DNA of 64,000 bases from Auanema rhodensis (Eukaryota; Nematoda; Chromadorea; Rhabditida; Rhabditidae): the NCBI GenBank assembly GCA_964057225.1, contig OZ059896.1, positions 4,898,001-4,962,000 on the forward strand, in the 5' to 3' direction. A model generated the notes under the pieces. It saw only the letters and a program-made list of their open reading frames with translations, searched no databases and was not told the origin of the DNA. Positions 41,003 through 53,921 of this stretch are shown here, piece after piece. Numbering within the stretch: position 1 is the first letter of the stretch; every line of letters begins with the position of its first letter. A program made the translations under genes and the position numbers.

Positions 41003-41262
41003 TTAAATGTACACGTGATGTGCACTTGGTATGTAACTCGCTTCGCGTGAAAGATAAATAGATGCGGTTTTCAAAATTAGATTCCCCATGTCCATATTAG
41101 TCTAAAAACAAATTTTTATTGATATTGGTTCATGGTAACCATGACTTTGAAAATTACGTGAACTTTAATTTATGCTAATTAAATGTACACGTGATGTGCA
41201 CTTGGTATGTAACTCGCTTCACGTGGAAGATAAAGAGATGCGGTTTTCAAAATTAGATTCCC

Positions 41263-44200
41263 CATGTTCATATTAGTCTAAAAACAAATTTTTATTGATA
41301 TTGGTGCATGGTAACCATGACTTTGAAATTTACGTGAACTTTAATTTATGCTAATTGAATGTACACGTGATGTGCACTTGGTATGTGACTCGCTTCACGT
41401 GAAAGATAAAGAGATGCGGTTTGCAAAATTAGATTCCCCATGTCCATATTAGTCTAAAAACAAATTTTTATTGATATTGGTTCATGGTAACCATGACTTT
41501 GAAATTTACGTGAACTTTAATTTATGCTAAATAAATGTACACGTGATGTGCACCTGGAATGTAACTCGCTTCACGTGAAAGATAAAGAGATGCGGTTTTC
41601 AAAATTAGATTCCCCATGTCCATATTAGTCTAAAAACAAATTTTTATTGATATTGGTTCATGCTAACCATGACTTTGAAATTTACGTGAACTTTAATTTA
41701 TGCTAATTGAATGTACACGTGATGTGCACTTGGTATGTAACTCGCTTCACGTGAAAGATAAAGAGATGCGGTTTTCGAAATTAGATTCCCCATGTCCATA
41801 TTAGTCTAAAAACAAATTTTTATTGATATTGGTGCATGGTAACCATGACTTTGAAATTTACGTGAACTTTAATTTATGCTAATTAAATGTACACGTGATG
41901 TGCACTTGGTATGTAACTCGCTTCACGTGAAAGATAAAGAGATGCGGTTTTCAAAATTAGATTCCCCATGTCCATATTAGTCTAAAAACAAATTTTTATT
42001 GATATTGGTTCATGGTAACCATGACTTTGAAATTTACGTGAACTTTAATTTATGCTAATTAAATGTACACGTGATGTGCACTTGGTATGTAACTCGCTTC
42101 ACGTGAAAGATAAAGAGATGCGGTTTTCATAATTAGATTCCCCATGTCCATATTAGTCTAAAAACAAAATTTTATTGATATTGGTGCATGGTAACCATGA
42201 CTTTGAAATTTACGTGAACTTTAATTTATGCTAATTAAATGTACACGTGATGTGCACTTGGTATGTAACTCGCTTCACGTGAAAGATAAAGAGATGACGT
42301 TTTCAAAATTAGATTCCCCATGTCCATATTAGTCTAAAAACAAATTTTTATTGATATTGGTGCATGGTAACCATGACTTTGAAATTTACGTGAACTTTAA
42401 TTTATGCTAATTAAATGTACACGTGATGTGCACTTGGTATGTAACTCGCTTCACGTGAAAGATAAAGAGATGCGGTTTTCAAAATTAGATTCCCCATGTC
42501 CATATTAGTCTAAAAACAAATTTTTATTGATATTGGTTCATGGTAATCATGACTTTGAAATTTACGTGAACTTTAATTTATTCTAATTAAATGTACACGT
42601 GATGTGCACTTGGTATGTAACTCGCTTCACGTGAAAGATAAAGAGATGCGGTTTTCAAAATTAGATTCACCATGTCCATATTAGTCTAAAAACAAATTTT
42701 TATTGATATTGGTGCATGGTAACCATGACTTTGAAATTTACGTGAACTTTAATTTATGCTAATTAAATGTACACGTGATGTGCACTTGGTATGTAACTCG
42801 CTTCACGTGAAATATAAAGAGATGCGGTTTTCAAAATTAGATTCCCCATGTCCATATTAGTCTAAAAACAAATTTTTATTGATATTGGTTCATGGTAACC
42901 ATGACTTTGAAATTTACGTGAACTTTAATTTATGCTAATTAAATGTACACGTGATGTGCACTTGGTATGTATTTCGCTTCACGTGAAAGATAAAGAGATG
43001 CGGTTTTCAAAATTAGATTCCCCATGTCCATATTAGTCTAAAAACAAATTTTTATTGATATTGGTTCATGGTAACCATGACTTTGAAATTTACGTGAACT
43101 TTAATTTATGCTAATTAAATGTACACGTGATGTGCACTTGGTATGTAACTCGCCTCACGTGAAAGATAAAGAGATGCGGTTTGCAAAATTAGATTCCCCA
43201 TGTCCATATTAGTCTAAAAACAAATTTTTATTGATATTGGTTCATGGTAACCATGACTTTGAAATTTACGTGAACTTTAATTTATGCTAAATAAATGTAC
43301 ACGTGATGTGCACCTGGAATGTAACTCGCTTCACATGAAAGATAAAGAGATGCGGTTTTCAAAATTAGATTCCCCATGTCCATATTAGTCTAAAAACAAA
43401 TTTTTATTGATATTGGTGTATGGTAATCATGACTTTGAAATTTACGTGAACTTTAATTTATGCTAATTGAATGTACACGTGATGTGCACTTGGTATGTAA
43501 CTCGCTTCACGTGAAAGATAAAGAGATGCGGTTTTCGAAATTAGATTCCCCATGTCCATATTAGTCGAAAAACGAATTTTTATTGATATTGGTGCATGGT
43601 AACCATGACTTTGAAATTTACGTGAACTTTAATTTATGCTAATTAAATGTACACGTGATGTGCACTTGGTATGTAACTCGCTTCACGTGAAAGATAAAGA
43701 GATGCGGTTTTCAAAATTAGATTCCCCATGTCCATATTAGTCTAAAAACAAATTTTTATTGATATTGGTTCATGGTAACCATGACTTTGAAATTTACGTG
43801 AACTTTAATTTATGCTAATTAAATGTACACGTGATGTGCACTTGGTATGTAACTCGCTTCACGTGAAAGATAAAGAGATGACGTTTTCAAAATTAGATTC
43901 CCCATGTCCATATTAGTCTAAAAACAAATTTTTATTGATATTGGTGCATGGTAACCATGACTTTGAAATTTACGTGAACTTTAATTTATGCTAATTAAAT
44001 GTACACGTGATGTGCACTTGGTATGTAACTCGCTTCACGTGAAAGATAAAGAGATGCGGTTTTCAAAATTAGATTCCCCATGTCCATATTAGTCTAAAAA
44101 CAAATTTTTATTGATATTGGTTCATGGTAACCATGACTTTGAAATTTACGTGAACTTTAATTTATGCTAATTAAATGTACACGTGATGTGCACTTGGTAT

Positions 44201-45134
44201 GTAACTCGCTTCACGTGAAAGATAAAGAGATGACGTTTTCAAAATTAGATTCCCCATGTCCATATTAGTCTAAAAACAAATTTTTATTGATATTGGTTCA
44301 TGCTAACCATGACTTTGAAATTTACGTGAACTTTAATTTATGCTAATTAAATGTACACGTGATGTGCACTTGGTATGTAACTCGCTTCACGTGAAAGATA
44401 AAGAGATGCGGTTTTCAAAATTAGATTCCCCATGTCCATATTAGTCTAAAAACAAAATTTTATTGATATTGATGCATGGTAACCATGACTTTGAAATTTA
44501 AGTGAACTTTAATTTATGCTAATTAAATGTACACGTGATGTGCACTTGGTATGTAACTCGCTTCACGTGAAAGATAAAGAGATGCGGTATTCAAAATTAG
44601 ATTCCCCATGTCCATATTAGTCTAAAAACAAATTTTTATTGATATTGGTGCATGGTAACCATGACTTTGAAAATTACGTGAACTTTAATTTATGCTAATT
44701 GAATGTACACGTGATGTGCACTTGGTATGTAACTCGCTTCACGTGAAAGATAAAGAGATGCGGTTTTCGAAATTAGATTCCCCATGTCCATATTAGTCTA
44801 AAAACAAATTTTTATTGATATTGGTTCATGGTAACCATGATTTTGAAATTTACGTGAACTTTACTTTATGCTAATTAAATGTACACGTGATGTGCACTTG
44901 GTATGTAACTCGCTTCGCGTGAAAGATAAATAGATGCGGTTTTCAAAATTAGATTCCCCATGTCCATATTAGTCTAAAAACAAATTTTTATTGATATTGG
45001 TTCATGGTAACCATGACTTTGAAAATTACGTGAACTTTAATTTATGCTAATTAAATGTACACGTGATGTGCACTTGGTATGTAACTCGCTTCACGTGGAA
45101 GATAAAGAGATGCGGTTTTCAAAATTAGATTCCC
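41263..45134 (+). repeat. Class 2 HOR, 22-monomer copy (3,872 bp)
   Basis: The unit runs from one catgttcat marker to the next (41263 to 45135). It contains cacctggaatg (41551, 43311), catgctaacc (41661, 44299), catggtaatcatg (42540), gattcacc (42664), gaaatataaag (42810), ttcacatg (43333), cgaaaaacg (43566), gatgacg monomers (43878, 44230) and ggtattc (44586). The length is exactly 22 x 176. Confidence 0.8.
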
Positions 45135-47950
45135 CATGTTCATATTAGTCTAAAAACAAATTTTTATTGATATTGGTGCATGGTAACCATGACTTTGAAA
45201 TTTACGTGAACTTTAATTTATGCTAATTGAATGTACACGTGATGTGCACTTGGTATGTGACTCGCTTCACGTGAAAGATAAAGAGATGCGGTTTGCAAAA
45301 TTAGATTCCCCATGTCCATATTAGTCTAAAAACAAATTTTTATTGATATTGGTTCATGGTAACCATGACTTTGAAATTTACGTGAACTTTAATTTATGCT
45401 AAATAAATGTACACGTGATGTGCACCTGGAATGTAACTCGCTTCACGTGAAAGATAAAGAGATGCGGTTTTCAAAATTAGATTCCCCATGTCCATATTAG
45501 TCTAAAAACAAATTTTTATTGATATTGGTTCATGCTAACCATGACTTTGAAATTTACGTGAACTATAATTTATGCTAATTGAATGTACACGTGATGTGCA
45601 CTTGGTATGTAACTCGCTTCACGTGAAAGATAAAGAGATGCGGTTTTCGAAATTAGATTCCCCATGTCCATATTAGTCTAAAAACAAATTTTTATTGATA
45701 TTGGTGCATGGTAACCATGACTTTGAAATTTACGTGAACTTTAATTTATGCTAATTAAATGTACACGTGATGTGCACTTGGTATGTATTTCGCTTCACGT
45801 GAAAGATAAAGAGATGCGGTTTTCAAAATTAGATTCCCCATGTCCATATTAGTCTAAAAACAAATTTTTATTGATATTGGTTCATGGTAACCATGACTTT
45901 GAAATTTACGTGAACTTTAATTTATGCTAATTAAATGTACACGTGATGTGCACTTGGTATGTAACTCGCCTCACGTGAAAGATAAAGAGATGCGGTTTGC
46001 AAAATTAGATTCCCCATGTCCATATTAGTCTAAAAACAAATTTTTATTGATATTGGTTCATGGTAACCATGACTTTGAAATTTACGTGAACTTTAATTTA
46101 TGCTAAATAAATGTACACGTGATGTGCACCTGGAATGTAACTCGCTTCACATGAAAGATAAAGAGATGCGGTTTTCAAAATTAGATTCCCCATGTCCATA
46201 TTAGTCTAAAAACAAATTTTTATTGATATTGGTGTATGGTAATCATGACTTTGAAATTTACGTGAACTTTAATTTATGCTAATTGAATGTACACGTGATG
46301 TGCACTTGGTATGTAACTCGCTTCACGTGAAAGATAAAGAGATGCGGTTTTCGAAATTAGATTCCCCATGTCCATATTAGTCGAAAAACGAATTTTTATT
46401 GATATTGGTGCATGGTAACCATGACTTTGAAATTTACGTGAACTTTAATTTATGCTAATTAAATGTACACGTGATGTGCACTTGGTATGTAACTCGCTTC
46501 TCGTGAAAGATAAAGAGATGCGGTTTTCAAAATTAGATTCCCCATGTCCATATTAGTCTAAAAACAAATTTTTATTGATATTGGTTCATGGTAACCATGA
46601 CTTTGAAATTTACGTGAACTTTAATTTATGCTAATTAAATGTACACGTGATGTGCACTTGGTATGTAACTCGCTTCACGTGAAAGATAAAGAGATGACGT
46701 TTTCAAAATTAGATTCCCCATGTCCATATTAGTCTAAAAACAAATTTTTATTGATATTGGTGCATGGTAACCATGACTTTGAAATTTACGTGAACTTTAA
46801 TTTATGCTAATTAAATGTACACGTGATGTGCACTTGGTATGTAACTCGCTTCACGTGAAAGATAAAGAGATGCGGTTTTCAAAATTAGATTCCCCATGTC
46901 CATATTAGTCTAAAAACAAATTTTTATTGATATTGGTTCATGGTAACCATGACTTTGAAATTTACGTGAACTTTAATTTATGCTAATTAAATGTACACGT
47001 GATGTGCACTTGGTATGTAACTCGCTTCACGTGAAAGATAAAGAGATGACGTTTTCAAAATTAGATTCCCCATGTCCATATTAGTCTAAAAACAAATTTT
47101 TATTGATATTGGTTCATGCTAACCATGACTTTGAAATTTACGTGAACTTTAATTTATGCTAATTAAATGTACACGTGATGTGCACTTGGTATGTAACTCG
47201 CTTCACGTGAAAGATAAAGAGATGCGGTTTTCAAAATTAGATTCCCCATGTCCATATTAGTCTAAAAACAAAATTTTATTGATATTGATGCATGGTAACC
47301 ATGACTTTGAAATTTAAGTGAACTTTAATTTATGCTAATTAAATGTACACGTGATGTGCACTTGGTATGTAACTCGCTTCACGTGAAAGATAAAGAGATG
47401 CGGTATTCAAAATTAGATTCCCCATGTCCATATTAGTCTAAAAACAAATTTTTATTGATATTGGTGCATGGTAACCATGACTTTGAAAATTACGTGAACT
47501 TTAATTTATGCTAATTGAATGTACACGTGATGTGCACTTGGTATGTAACTCGCTTCACGTGAAAGATAAAGAGATGCGGTTTTCGAAATTAGATTCCCCA
47601 TGTCCATATTAGTCTAAAAACAAATTTTTATTGATATTGGTTCATGGTAACCATGATTTTGAAATTTACGTGAACTTTACTTTATGCTAATTAAATGTAC
47701 ACGTGATGTGCACTTGGTATGTAACTCGCTTCGCGTGAAAGATAAATAGATGCGGTTTTCAAAATTAGATTCCCCATGTCCATATTAGTCTAAAAACAAA
47801 TTTTTATTGATATTGGTTCATGGTAACCATGACTTTGAAAATTACGTGAACTTTAATTTATGCTAATTAAATGTACACGTGATGTGCACTTGGTATGTAA
47901 CTCGCTTCACGTGGAAGATAAAGAGATGCGGTTTTCAAAATTAGATTCCC
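45135..47950 (+). repeat. Class 2 HOR, 16-monomer copy (2,816 bp)
   Basis: Same order of markers as the 22-monomer copy but six monomers shorter; the stretch with gattcacc and gaaatataaag is missing. A private gaactataatt occurs at 45559 and again exactly 2,816 bp later at 48375, linking this copy to the next. A mirrored 16-monomer copy lies at 61086-63901. Confidence 0.8.
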
Positions 47951-50900
47951 CATGTTCATATTAGTCTAAAAACAAATTTTTATTGATATTGGTGCATGGT
48001 AACCATGACTTTGAAATTTACGTGAACTTTAATTTATGCTAATTGAATGTACACGTGATGTGCACTTGGTATGTGACTCGCTTCACGTGAAAGATAAAGA
48101 GATGCGGTTTGCAAAATTAGATTCCCCATGTCCATATTAGTCTAAAAACAAATTTTTATTGATATTGGTTCATGGTAACCATGACTTTGAAATTTACGTG
48201 AACTTTAATTTATGCTAAATAAATGTACACGTGATGTGCACCTGGAATGTAACTCGCTTCACGTGAAAGATAAAGAGATGCGGTTTTCAAAATTAGATTC
48301 CCCATGTCCATATTAGTCTAAAAACAAATTTTTATTGATATTGGTTCATGCTAACCATGACTTTGAAATTTACGTGAACTATAATTTATGCTAATTGAAT
48401 GTACACGTGATGTGCACTTGGTATGTAACTCGCTTCACGTGAAAGATAAAGAGATGCGGTTTTCGAAATTAGATTCCCCATGTCCATATTAGTCTAAAAA
48501 CAAATTTTTATTGATATTGGTGCATGGTAACCATGACTTTGAAATTTACGTGAACTTTAATTTATGCTAATTAAATGTACACGTGATGTGCACTTGGTAT
48601 GTAACTCGCTTCACGTGAAAGATGAAGAGATGCGGTTTTCAAAATTAGATTCCTCATGTCCATATTAGTCAAAAAACAAATTTTTATTGATATTGGTTCA
48701 TGGTAACCATGACTTTGAAATTTACGTGAACTTTAATTTATGCTAATTAAATGTACACGTGATGTGCACTTGGTATGTAACTCGCTTCACGTGAAAGATA
48801 AAGAGATGTGGTTTTCAAAATTAGATTCCCCATGTCCATATTAGGCTAAAAACAAATTTTTATTGATATTGGTGCATGGTAACCATGACTTTGAAATTTA
48901 CGTGAACTTTAATTTATGCTAATTAAATGTACACGTGATGTGCACTTGGTATGTAACTCGCTTCACGTGAAAGATAAAGAGATGCGGTTTTCAAAATTAG
49001 ATTCCCCATGTCCATATTAGTCTAAAAACAAATTTTTATTGATATTGGTTCATGGTAATCATGACTTTGAAATTTACGTGAACTTTAATTTATTCTAATT
49101 AAATGTACACGTGATGTGCACTTGGTATGTAACTCGCTTCACGTGAAAGATAAAGAGATGCGGTTTTCAAAATTAGATTCACCATGTCCATATTAGTCTA
49201 AAAACAAATTTTTATTGATATTGGTGCATGGTAACCATGACTTTGAAATTTACGTTAACTTTAATTTATGCTAATTAAATGTACACGTGATGTGCACTTG
49301 GTATGTAACTCGCTTCACGTGAAATATAAAAAGATGCGGTTTTCAAAATTAGATTCCCCATGTCCATATTAGTCTAAAAACAAATTTTTATTGATATTGG
49401 TTCATGGTAACCATGACTTTGAAATTTACGTGAACTTTAATTTATGCTAATTAAATGTACACGTGATGTGCACTTGGTATGTAACTTGCTTCACGTGAAA
49501 GATAAAGAGATGCGGTTTTCAAAATTAGATTCCCCATGTCCATATTAGTCTAAAAACAAATTTTTATTGATATTGGTTCATGGTAACCATGACTTTGAAA
49601 TTTACGTGAACTTTAATTTATGCTAATTAAATGTACACGTGATGTGCACTTGGTATGTAACTCGCCTCACGTGAAAGATAAAGAGATGCGGTTTGCAAAA
49701 TTAGATTCCCCATGTCCATATTAGTCTAAAAACAAATTTTTATTGATATTGGTTCATGGTAACCATGACTTTGAAATTTACGTGAACTTTAATTTATGCT
49801 AAATAAATGTACACGTGATGTGCACCTGGAATGTAACTCGCTTCACGTGAAAGATAAAGAGATGCGGTTTTCAAAATTAGATTCCCCATGTCCATATTAG
49901 TCTAAAAACAAATTTTTATTGATATTGGTTCATGGTAACCATGACTTTGAAATTTACGTGAACTTTAATTTATGCTAATTAAATGTACACGTGATGTGCA
50001 CTTGGTATGTAACTCGCTTCACGTGAAAGATAAAGAGATGACGTTTTCAAAATTAGATTCCCCATGTCCATATTAGTCTAAAAACAAATTTTTATTGATA
50101 TTGGTGCATGGTAACCATGACTTTGAAATTTACGTTAACTTTAATTTATGCTAATTAAATGTACACGTGATGTGCACTTGGTATGTAACTCGCTTCACGT
50201 GAAAGATAAAGAGATGCGGTTTTCAAAATTAGATTCCCCATGTCCATATTAGTCTAAAAACAAATTTTTATTGATATTGGTTCATGGTAACCATGACTTT
50301 GAAATTTACGTGAACTTTAATTTATGCTAATTAAATGTACACGTGATGTGCACTTCTTATGTAACTCGCTTCACGTGAAAGAAAAAGAGATGACGTTTTC
50401 AAAATTAGATTCCCCATGTCCATATTAGTCTAAAAACAAATTTTTATTGATATTGGTGCATGGTAACCATGACTTTGAAATTTACGTGAACTTTAATTTA
50501 TGCTAATTAAATGTACACGTGATGTGCACTTGGTATGTAACTCGCTTCACGTGAAAGATAAAGAGATGCGGTTTTCAAAATTAGATTCCCCATGTCCATA
50601 TTAGTCTAAAAACAAATTTTTATTGATATTGGTTCATGGTAACCATGACTTTGAAATTTACGTGAACTTTAATTTATGCTAATTAAATGTACACGTGATG
50701 TGCACTTGGTATGTAACTCGCTTCACGTGAAAGATAAAGAGATGACGTTTTCAAAATTGGATTCCCCATGTCCATATTAGTCTAAAAACAAATTTTTATT
50801 GATATTGGTTCATGCTAACCATGACTTTGAAATTTACGTGAACTTTAATTTATGCTAATTAAATGTACACGTGATGTGCACTTGGTATGTAACTCGCTTC

Positions 50901-51294
50901 ACGTGAAAGATAAAGAGATGCGGTTTTCAAAATTAGATTCCCCATGTCCATATTAGTCTAAAAACAAATTTTTATTGATATTGGTGCATGGTAACCATGA
51001 CTTTGAAATTTACGTGAACTTTAACTTATGCTAATTAAATGTACACGTGATGTGCACTTGGTATGTAACTCGCCTCACGTGAAAGATAAAGAGATGCGGT
51101 TTTCAAAATTAGATTCCCCATGTCCATATTAGTCTAAAAACAAATTTTTATTGATATTGGTTCATGGTAACCATGACTTTGAAAATTACGTGAACTTTAA
51201 TTTATGCTAATTAAATGTACACGTGATGTGCACTTGGTATGTAACTCGCTTCACGTGGAAGATAAAGAGATGCGGTTTTCAAAATTAGATTCCC
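47951..51294 (+). repeat. Class 2 HOR, 19-monomer copy (3,344 bp)
   Basis: Markers include gaactataatt (48375), gatgaagag (48621), gattcctc (48650), attaggcta (48841), cgttaact twice (49254, 50133), aaatataaaaag (49322), taacttgc (49484), cacttcttatg with gaaaaagag (50351-50389) and ttggattcc (50757). All recur inverted between 57566 and 61086. That mirror copy has 20 monomers, because here one monomer was lost by fusion near 51.05-51.2 kb. Confidence 0.8.
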
Positions 51295-53507
51295 CATGTT
51301 CATAGTAGTCTAAAAACAAATTTTTATTGATATTGGTGCATGGTAACCATGACTTTGAAATTTACGTGAACTTTAATTTATGCTAATTGAATGTACACGT
51401 GATGTGCACTTGGTATGTGACTCGCTTCACGTGAAAGATAAAGAGATGCGGTTTGCAAAATTAGATTCCCCATGTCCATATTAGTCTAAAAACAAATTTT
51501 TATTGATATTGGTTAATGGTAACCATGACTTTGAAATTTACGTGAACTTTAATTTATGCTAAATAAATGTACACGTGATGTGCACCTGGAATGTAACTCG
51601 CTTCACGTGAAAGATAAAGAGATGCGGTTTTCAAAATTAGATTCCCCATGTCCATATTAGTCTAAAAACAAATTTTTATTGATATTGGTTCATGCTAACC
51701 ATGACTTTGAAATTTACGTGAACTTTAATTTATGCTAATTGAATGTACACGTGATGTGCACTTGGTATGTAACTCGCTTCACGTGAAAGATAAAGAGATG
51801 CGGTTTTCGAAATTAGATTCCCCATGTCCATATTAGTCTAAAAACAAATTTTTATTGATATTGGTGCATGGTAACCATGACTTTGAAATTTACGTGAACT
51901 TTAATTTATGCTAATTAAATGTACACGTGATGTGCACTTGGTATGTAACTCGCTTCACGTGAAAGATAAAGAGATGCGGTTTTCAAAATTAGATTCCCCA
52001 TGTCCATATTAGTCTAAAAACAAATTTTTATTGATATTGGTTCATGGTAACCATGACTTTGAAATTTACGTGAACTTTAATTTATGCTAATTAAATGTAC
52101 ACGTGATGTGCACTTGGTATGTAACTCGCTTCACGTGAAAGATAAAGAGATGCGGTTTTCAAAATTAGATTCCCCATGTCCATATTAGTCTAAAAACAAA
52201 TTGTTATTGATATTGGTGCATGGTAACCATGACTTTGAAATTTACGTGAACTTTAATTTATGCTAATTAAATGTACACGTGATGTGCACTTGGTATGTAA
52301 CTCGCTTCACGTGAAAGATAAAGAGATGCGGTTTTCAAAATTAGATTCCCCATGTCCATATTAGTCTAAAAACAAATTTTTATTGATATTGGTTCATGGT
52401 AATCATGACTTTGAAATTTACTTGAACTTTAATTTATTCTAATTAAATGTACACGTGATGTGCACTTGGTATGTAACTCGCTTCACGTGAAAGATAAAGA
52501 GATGCGGTTTTCAAAATTAGATTCACCATGTCCATATTAGTCTAAAAACAAATTTTTATTGATATTGGTGCATGGTAACCATGACTTTGAAATTTACGTG
52601 AACTTTAATTTATGCTAATTAAATGTACACGTGATGTGCACTTGGTATGTAACTCGCTTCACGTGAAATATAAAGAGATGCGGTTTTCAAAATTAGATTC
52701 CCCATGTCCATATTAGTCTAAAAACAAATTTTTATTGATATTGGTTCATGGTAACCATGACTTTGAAATTTACGTGAACTTTAATTTATGCTAATTAAAT
52801 GTACACGTGATGTGCACTTGGTATGTAACTCGCTTCACGTGAAAGATAAAGAGATGCGGTTTTCAAAATTAGATTCCCCATGTCCATATTAGTCTAAAAA
52901 CAAATTTTTATTGATATTGGTTCATGGTAACCATGACTTTGAAATTTACGTGAACTTTAATTTATGCTAATTAAATGTACACGTGATGTGCACTTGGTAT
53001 GTAACTCGCCTCACGTGAAAGATAAAGAGATGCGGTTTGCAAAATTAGATTCCCCATGTCCATATTAGTCTGAAAACAAATTTTTATTGATATTGGTTCA
53101 TGGTAACCATGACTTTGAAATTTACGTGAACTTTAATTTATGCTAAATAAATGTACACGTGATGTGCACCTGGAATGTAACTCGCTTCACGTGAAAGATA
53201 AAGAGATGCGGTTTTCAAAATTAGATTCCCCATGTCCATATTAGTCTAAAAACAAATTTTTATTGATATTGGTTCATGCTAACCATGACTTTGAAATTTA
53301 CGTGAACTTTACTTTATGCTAATTAAATGTACACGTGATGTGCACTTGGTATGTAACTCGCTTCGCGTGAAAGATAAATAGATGCGGTTTTCAAAATTAG
53401 ATTCCCCATGTCCATATTAGTCTAAAAACAAATTTTTATTGATATTGGTTCATGGTAACCATGACTTTGAAATTTACGTGAACTTTAATTTATGCTAATT
53501 AAATGTA

Positions 53508-53513
53508 CACGTG
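53508..53513. other. CACGTG box 1 of the monomer (representative copy)
   Basis: CACGTG at monomer positions 17-22, in the context gtacacgtgatgtgcac, which also contains the palindrome gtgcac. The box recurs in almost every monomer. Exceptions mark particular HOR positions: cacttg (10049, 13747, 19903), cacggg (16561, 22016, 31163) and catgtg (10752, 14447). CACGTG is the G-box/E-box core bound by bHLH and bZIP factors in many eukaryotes. Whether it binds anything here is unknown. Confidence 0.6.
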
Positions 53514-53537
53514 ATGTGCACTTGGTATGTAACTCGC

Positions 53538-53547
53538 TTCACGTGAA
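53538..53547. other. 10-bp palindrome TTCACGTGAA with CACGTG box 2
   Basis: A perfect 10-bp inverted repeat at monomer positions 47-56. Its CACGTG core starts exactly 32 bp after box 1, about three helical turns, so both boxes would face the same side of free B-DNA. Variants are few and heritable: ttcgcgtg (41044, 44916, 47731, 53364), ttcacatg (43333, 46148) and ttctcgtg (46499). The monomer breakpoints at both orientation switches lie at the edge of this palindrome. Confidence 0.65.
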
Positions 53548-53626
53548 AGATAAAGAGATGCGGTTTTCAAAATTAGATTCCCCATGTCCATATTAGTCTA
53601 AAAACAAATTTTTATTGATATTGGTT

Positions 53627-53639
53627 CATGGTAACCATG
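53627..53639. other. 13-bp dyad catggtaaccatg
   Basis: An inverted repeat with 6-bp arms around one central base, at monomer positions 136-148. It is present in nearly every monomer on either strand. Class-specific variants break it: catgctaaccatg (38492, 41661, 44299, 47117) and catggtaatcatg (42540, 49054, 52396). Short dyad symmetries are reported as a common property of centromeric satellites that lack CENP-B boxes. Here the left side of the first orientation switch ends inside this dyad. Confidence 0.65.
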
Positions 53640-53921
53640 ACTTTGAAATTTACGTGAACTTTAATTTATGCTAATTAAATGTACACGTGATGTGCACTTG
53701 GTATGTAACTCGCCTCACGTGAAAGATAAAGAGATGCGGTTTGCAAAATTAGATTCCCCATGTCCATATTAGTCTAAAAACAAATTTTTATTGATATTGG
53801 TTCATGGTAACCATGACTTTGAAATTTACGTGAACTTTAATTTATGCTAAATAAATGTACACGTGATGTGCACTTGGTATGTAACTCGCTTCACGTGAAA
53901 GATAAAGAGATGCGGTTTTTA

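Larger units (their letters stand above)
53492..53667 (+). repeat. Representative consensus-like monomer (class 2, 176 bp)
   Basis: This copy carries the commonest base at nearly every site and serves here as the phase reference. Position 1 is the a of atgctaatta and position 176 is the last t of ttaattt. Landmarks: CACGTG at 17-22 and 49-54, gatgcgg at 66-72, the class-diagnostic gattcccc at 85-92, tattagtct at 100-108, the A/T tract around 109-124, the dyad catggtaaccatg at 136-148, and a third ACGT at 161-164. It has 56 G+C of 176 and five CpG sites, four of them in or near the CACGTG and ACGT motifs. Confidence 0.9.
9900..53921 (+). repeat. Central plus-oriented array block (44 kb)
   Basis: About 250 monomers in plus orientation, bounded by two phase-breaking switches. 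From left to right it holds the mirror of the left block (to ~20.4 kb), the 25-monomer HOR domain (to ~38 kb), a class 1/class 2 mixing zone (38-40.8 kb) and the class 2 HOR domain (to 53.9 kb). I infer that the whole block is an inverted segment of an originally minus-oriented array, because un-inverting it removes both palindromes. Confidence 0.85.
45045..53921 (+). repeat. Left arm of palindrome 2
   Basis: Mirrors 54948-64000. Paired positions sum to 109045 outside ~51.1 kb and 108869 inside it; the 176-bp step is a one-monomer deletion in this arm. Checked pairs include ccccatgttcat 51292 with 57566-57577, cacttcttat 50351 with 58685-58694, cgttaact 50133 with 58905, gcggtattc 47400 with 61637-61645, and aactataatt 45561 with 63475-63484. 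The mirror is limited by the right window edge, so the true arm may be longer. Confidence 0.9.
51295..53921 (+). repeat. Class 2 HOR, last copy, cut by the orientation switch
   Basis: About 15 monomers starting at the catgttcat marker. Private variants catagtag (51301), ggttaatgg (51511), aaattgttattg (52198), tttacttgaac (52430) and ctgaaaac (53070) occur here; ggttaatgg, the aaattgttattg change and tttacttg have exact mirrored partners at 57350, 56660 and 56446. The copy ends in gcggtttttaaa at switch 2. Confidence 0.8.

Noticed and set aside
53508-53513. CACGTG boxes as promoters of genes in this window
   Set aside because: They occur in every monomer and there is no gene for them to serve. 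A role in satellite transcription or protein binding remains possible but cannot be read from sequence.
53492-53667. Human-type CENP-B box in the monomer
   Set aside because: I see no match to the CENP-B box core (TTCG....A..CGGG) in the consensus monomer on either strand; the unit is also 176 bp and unlike alphoid DNA.
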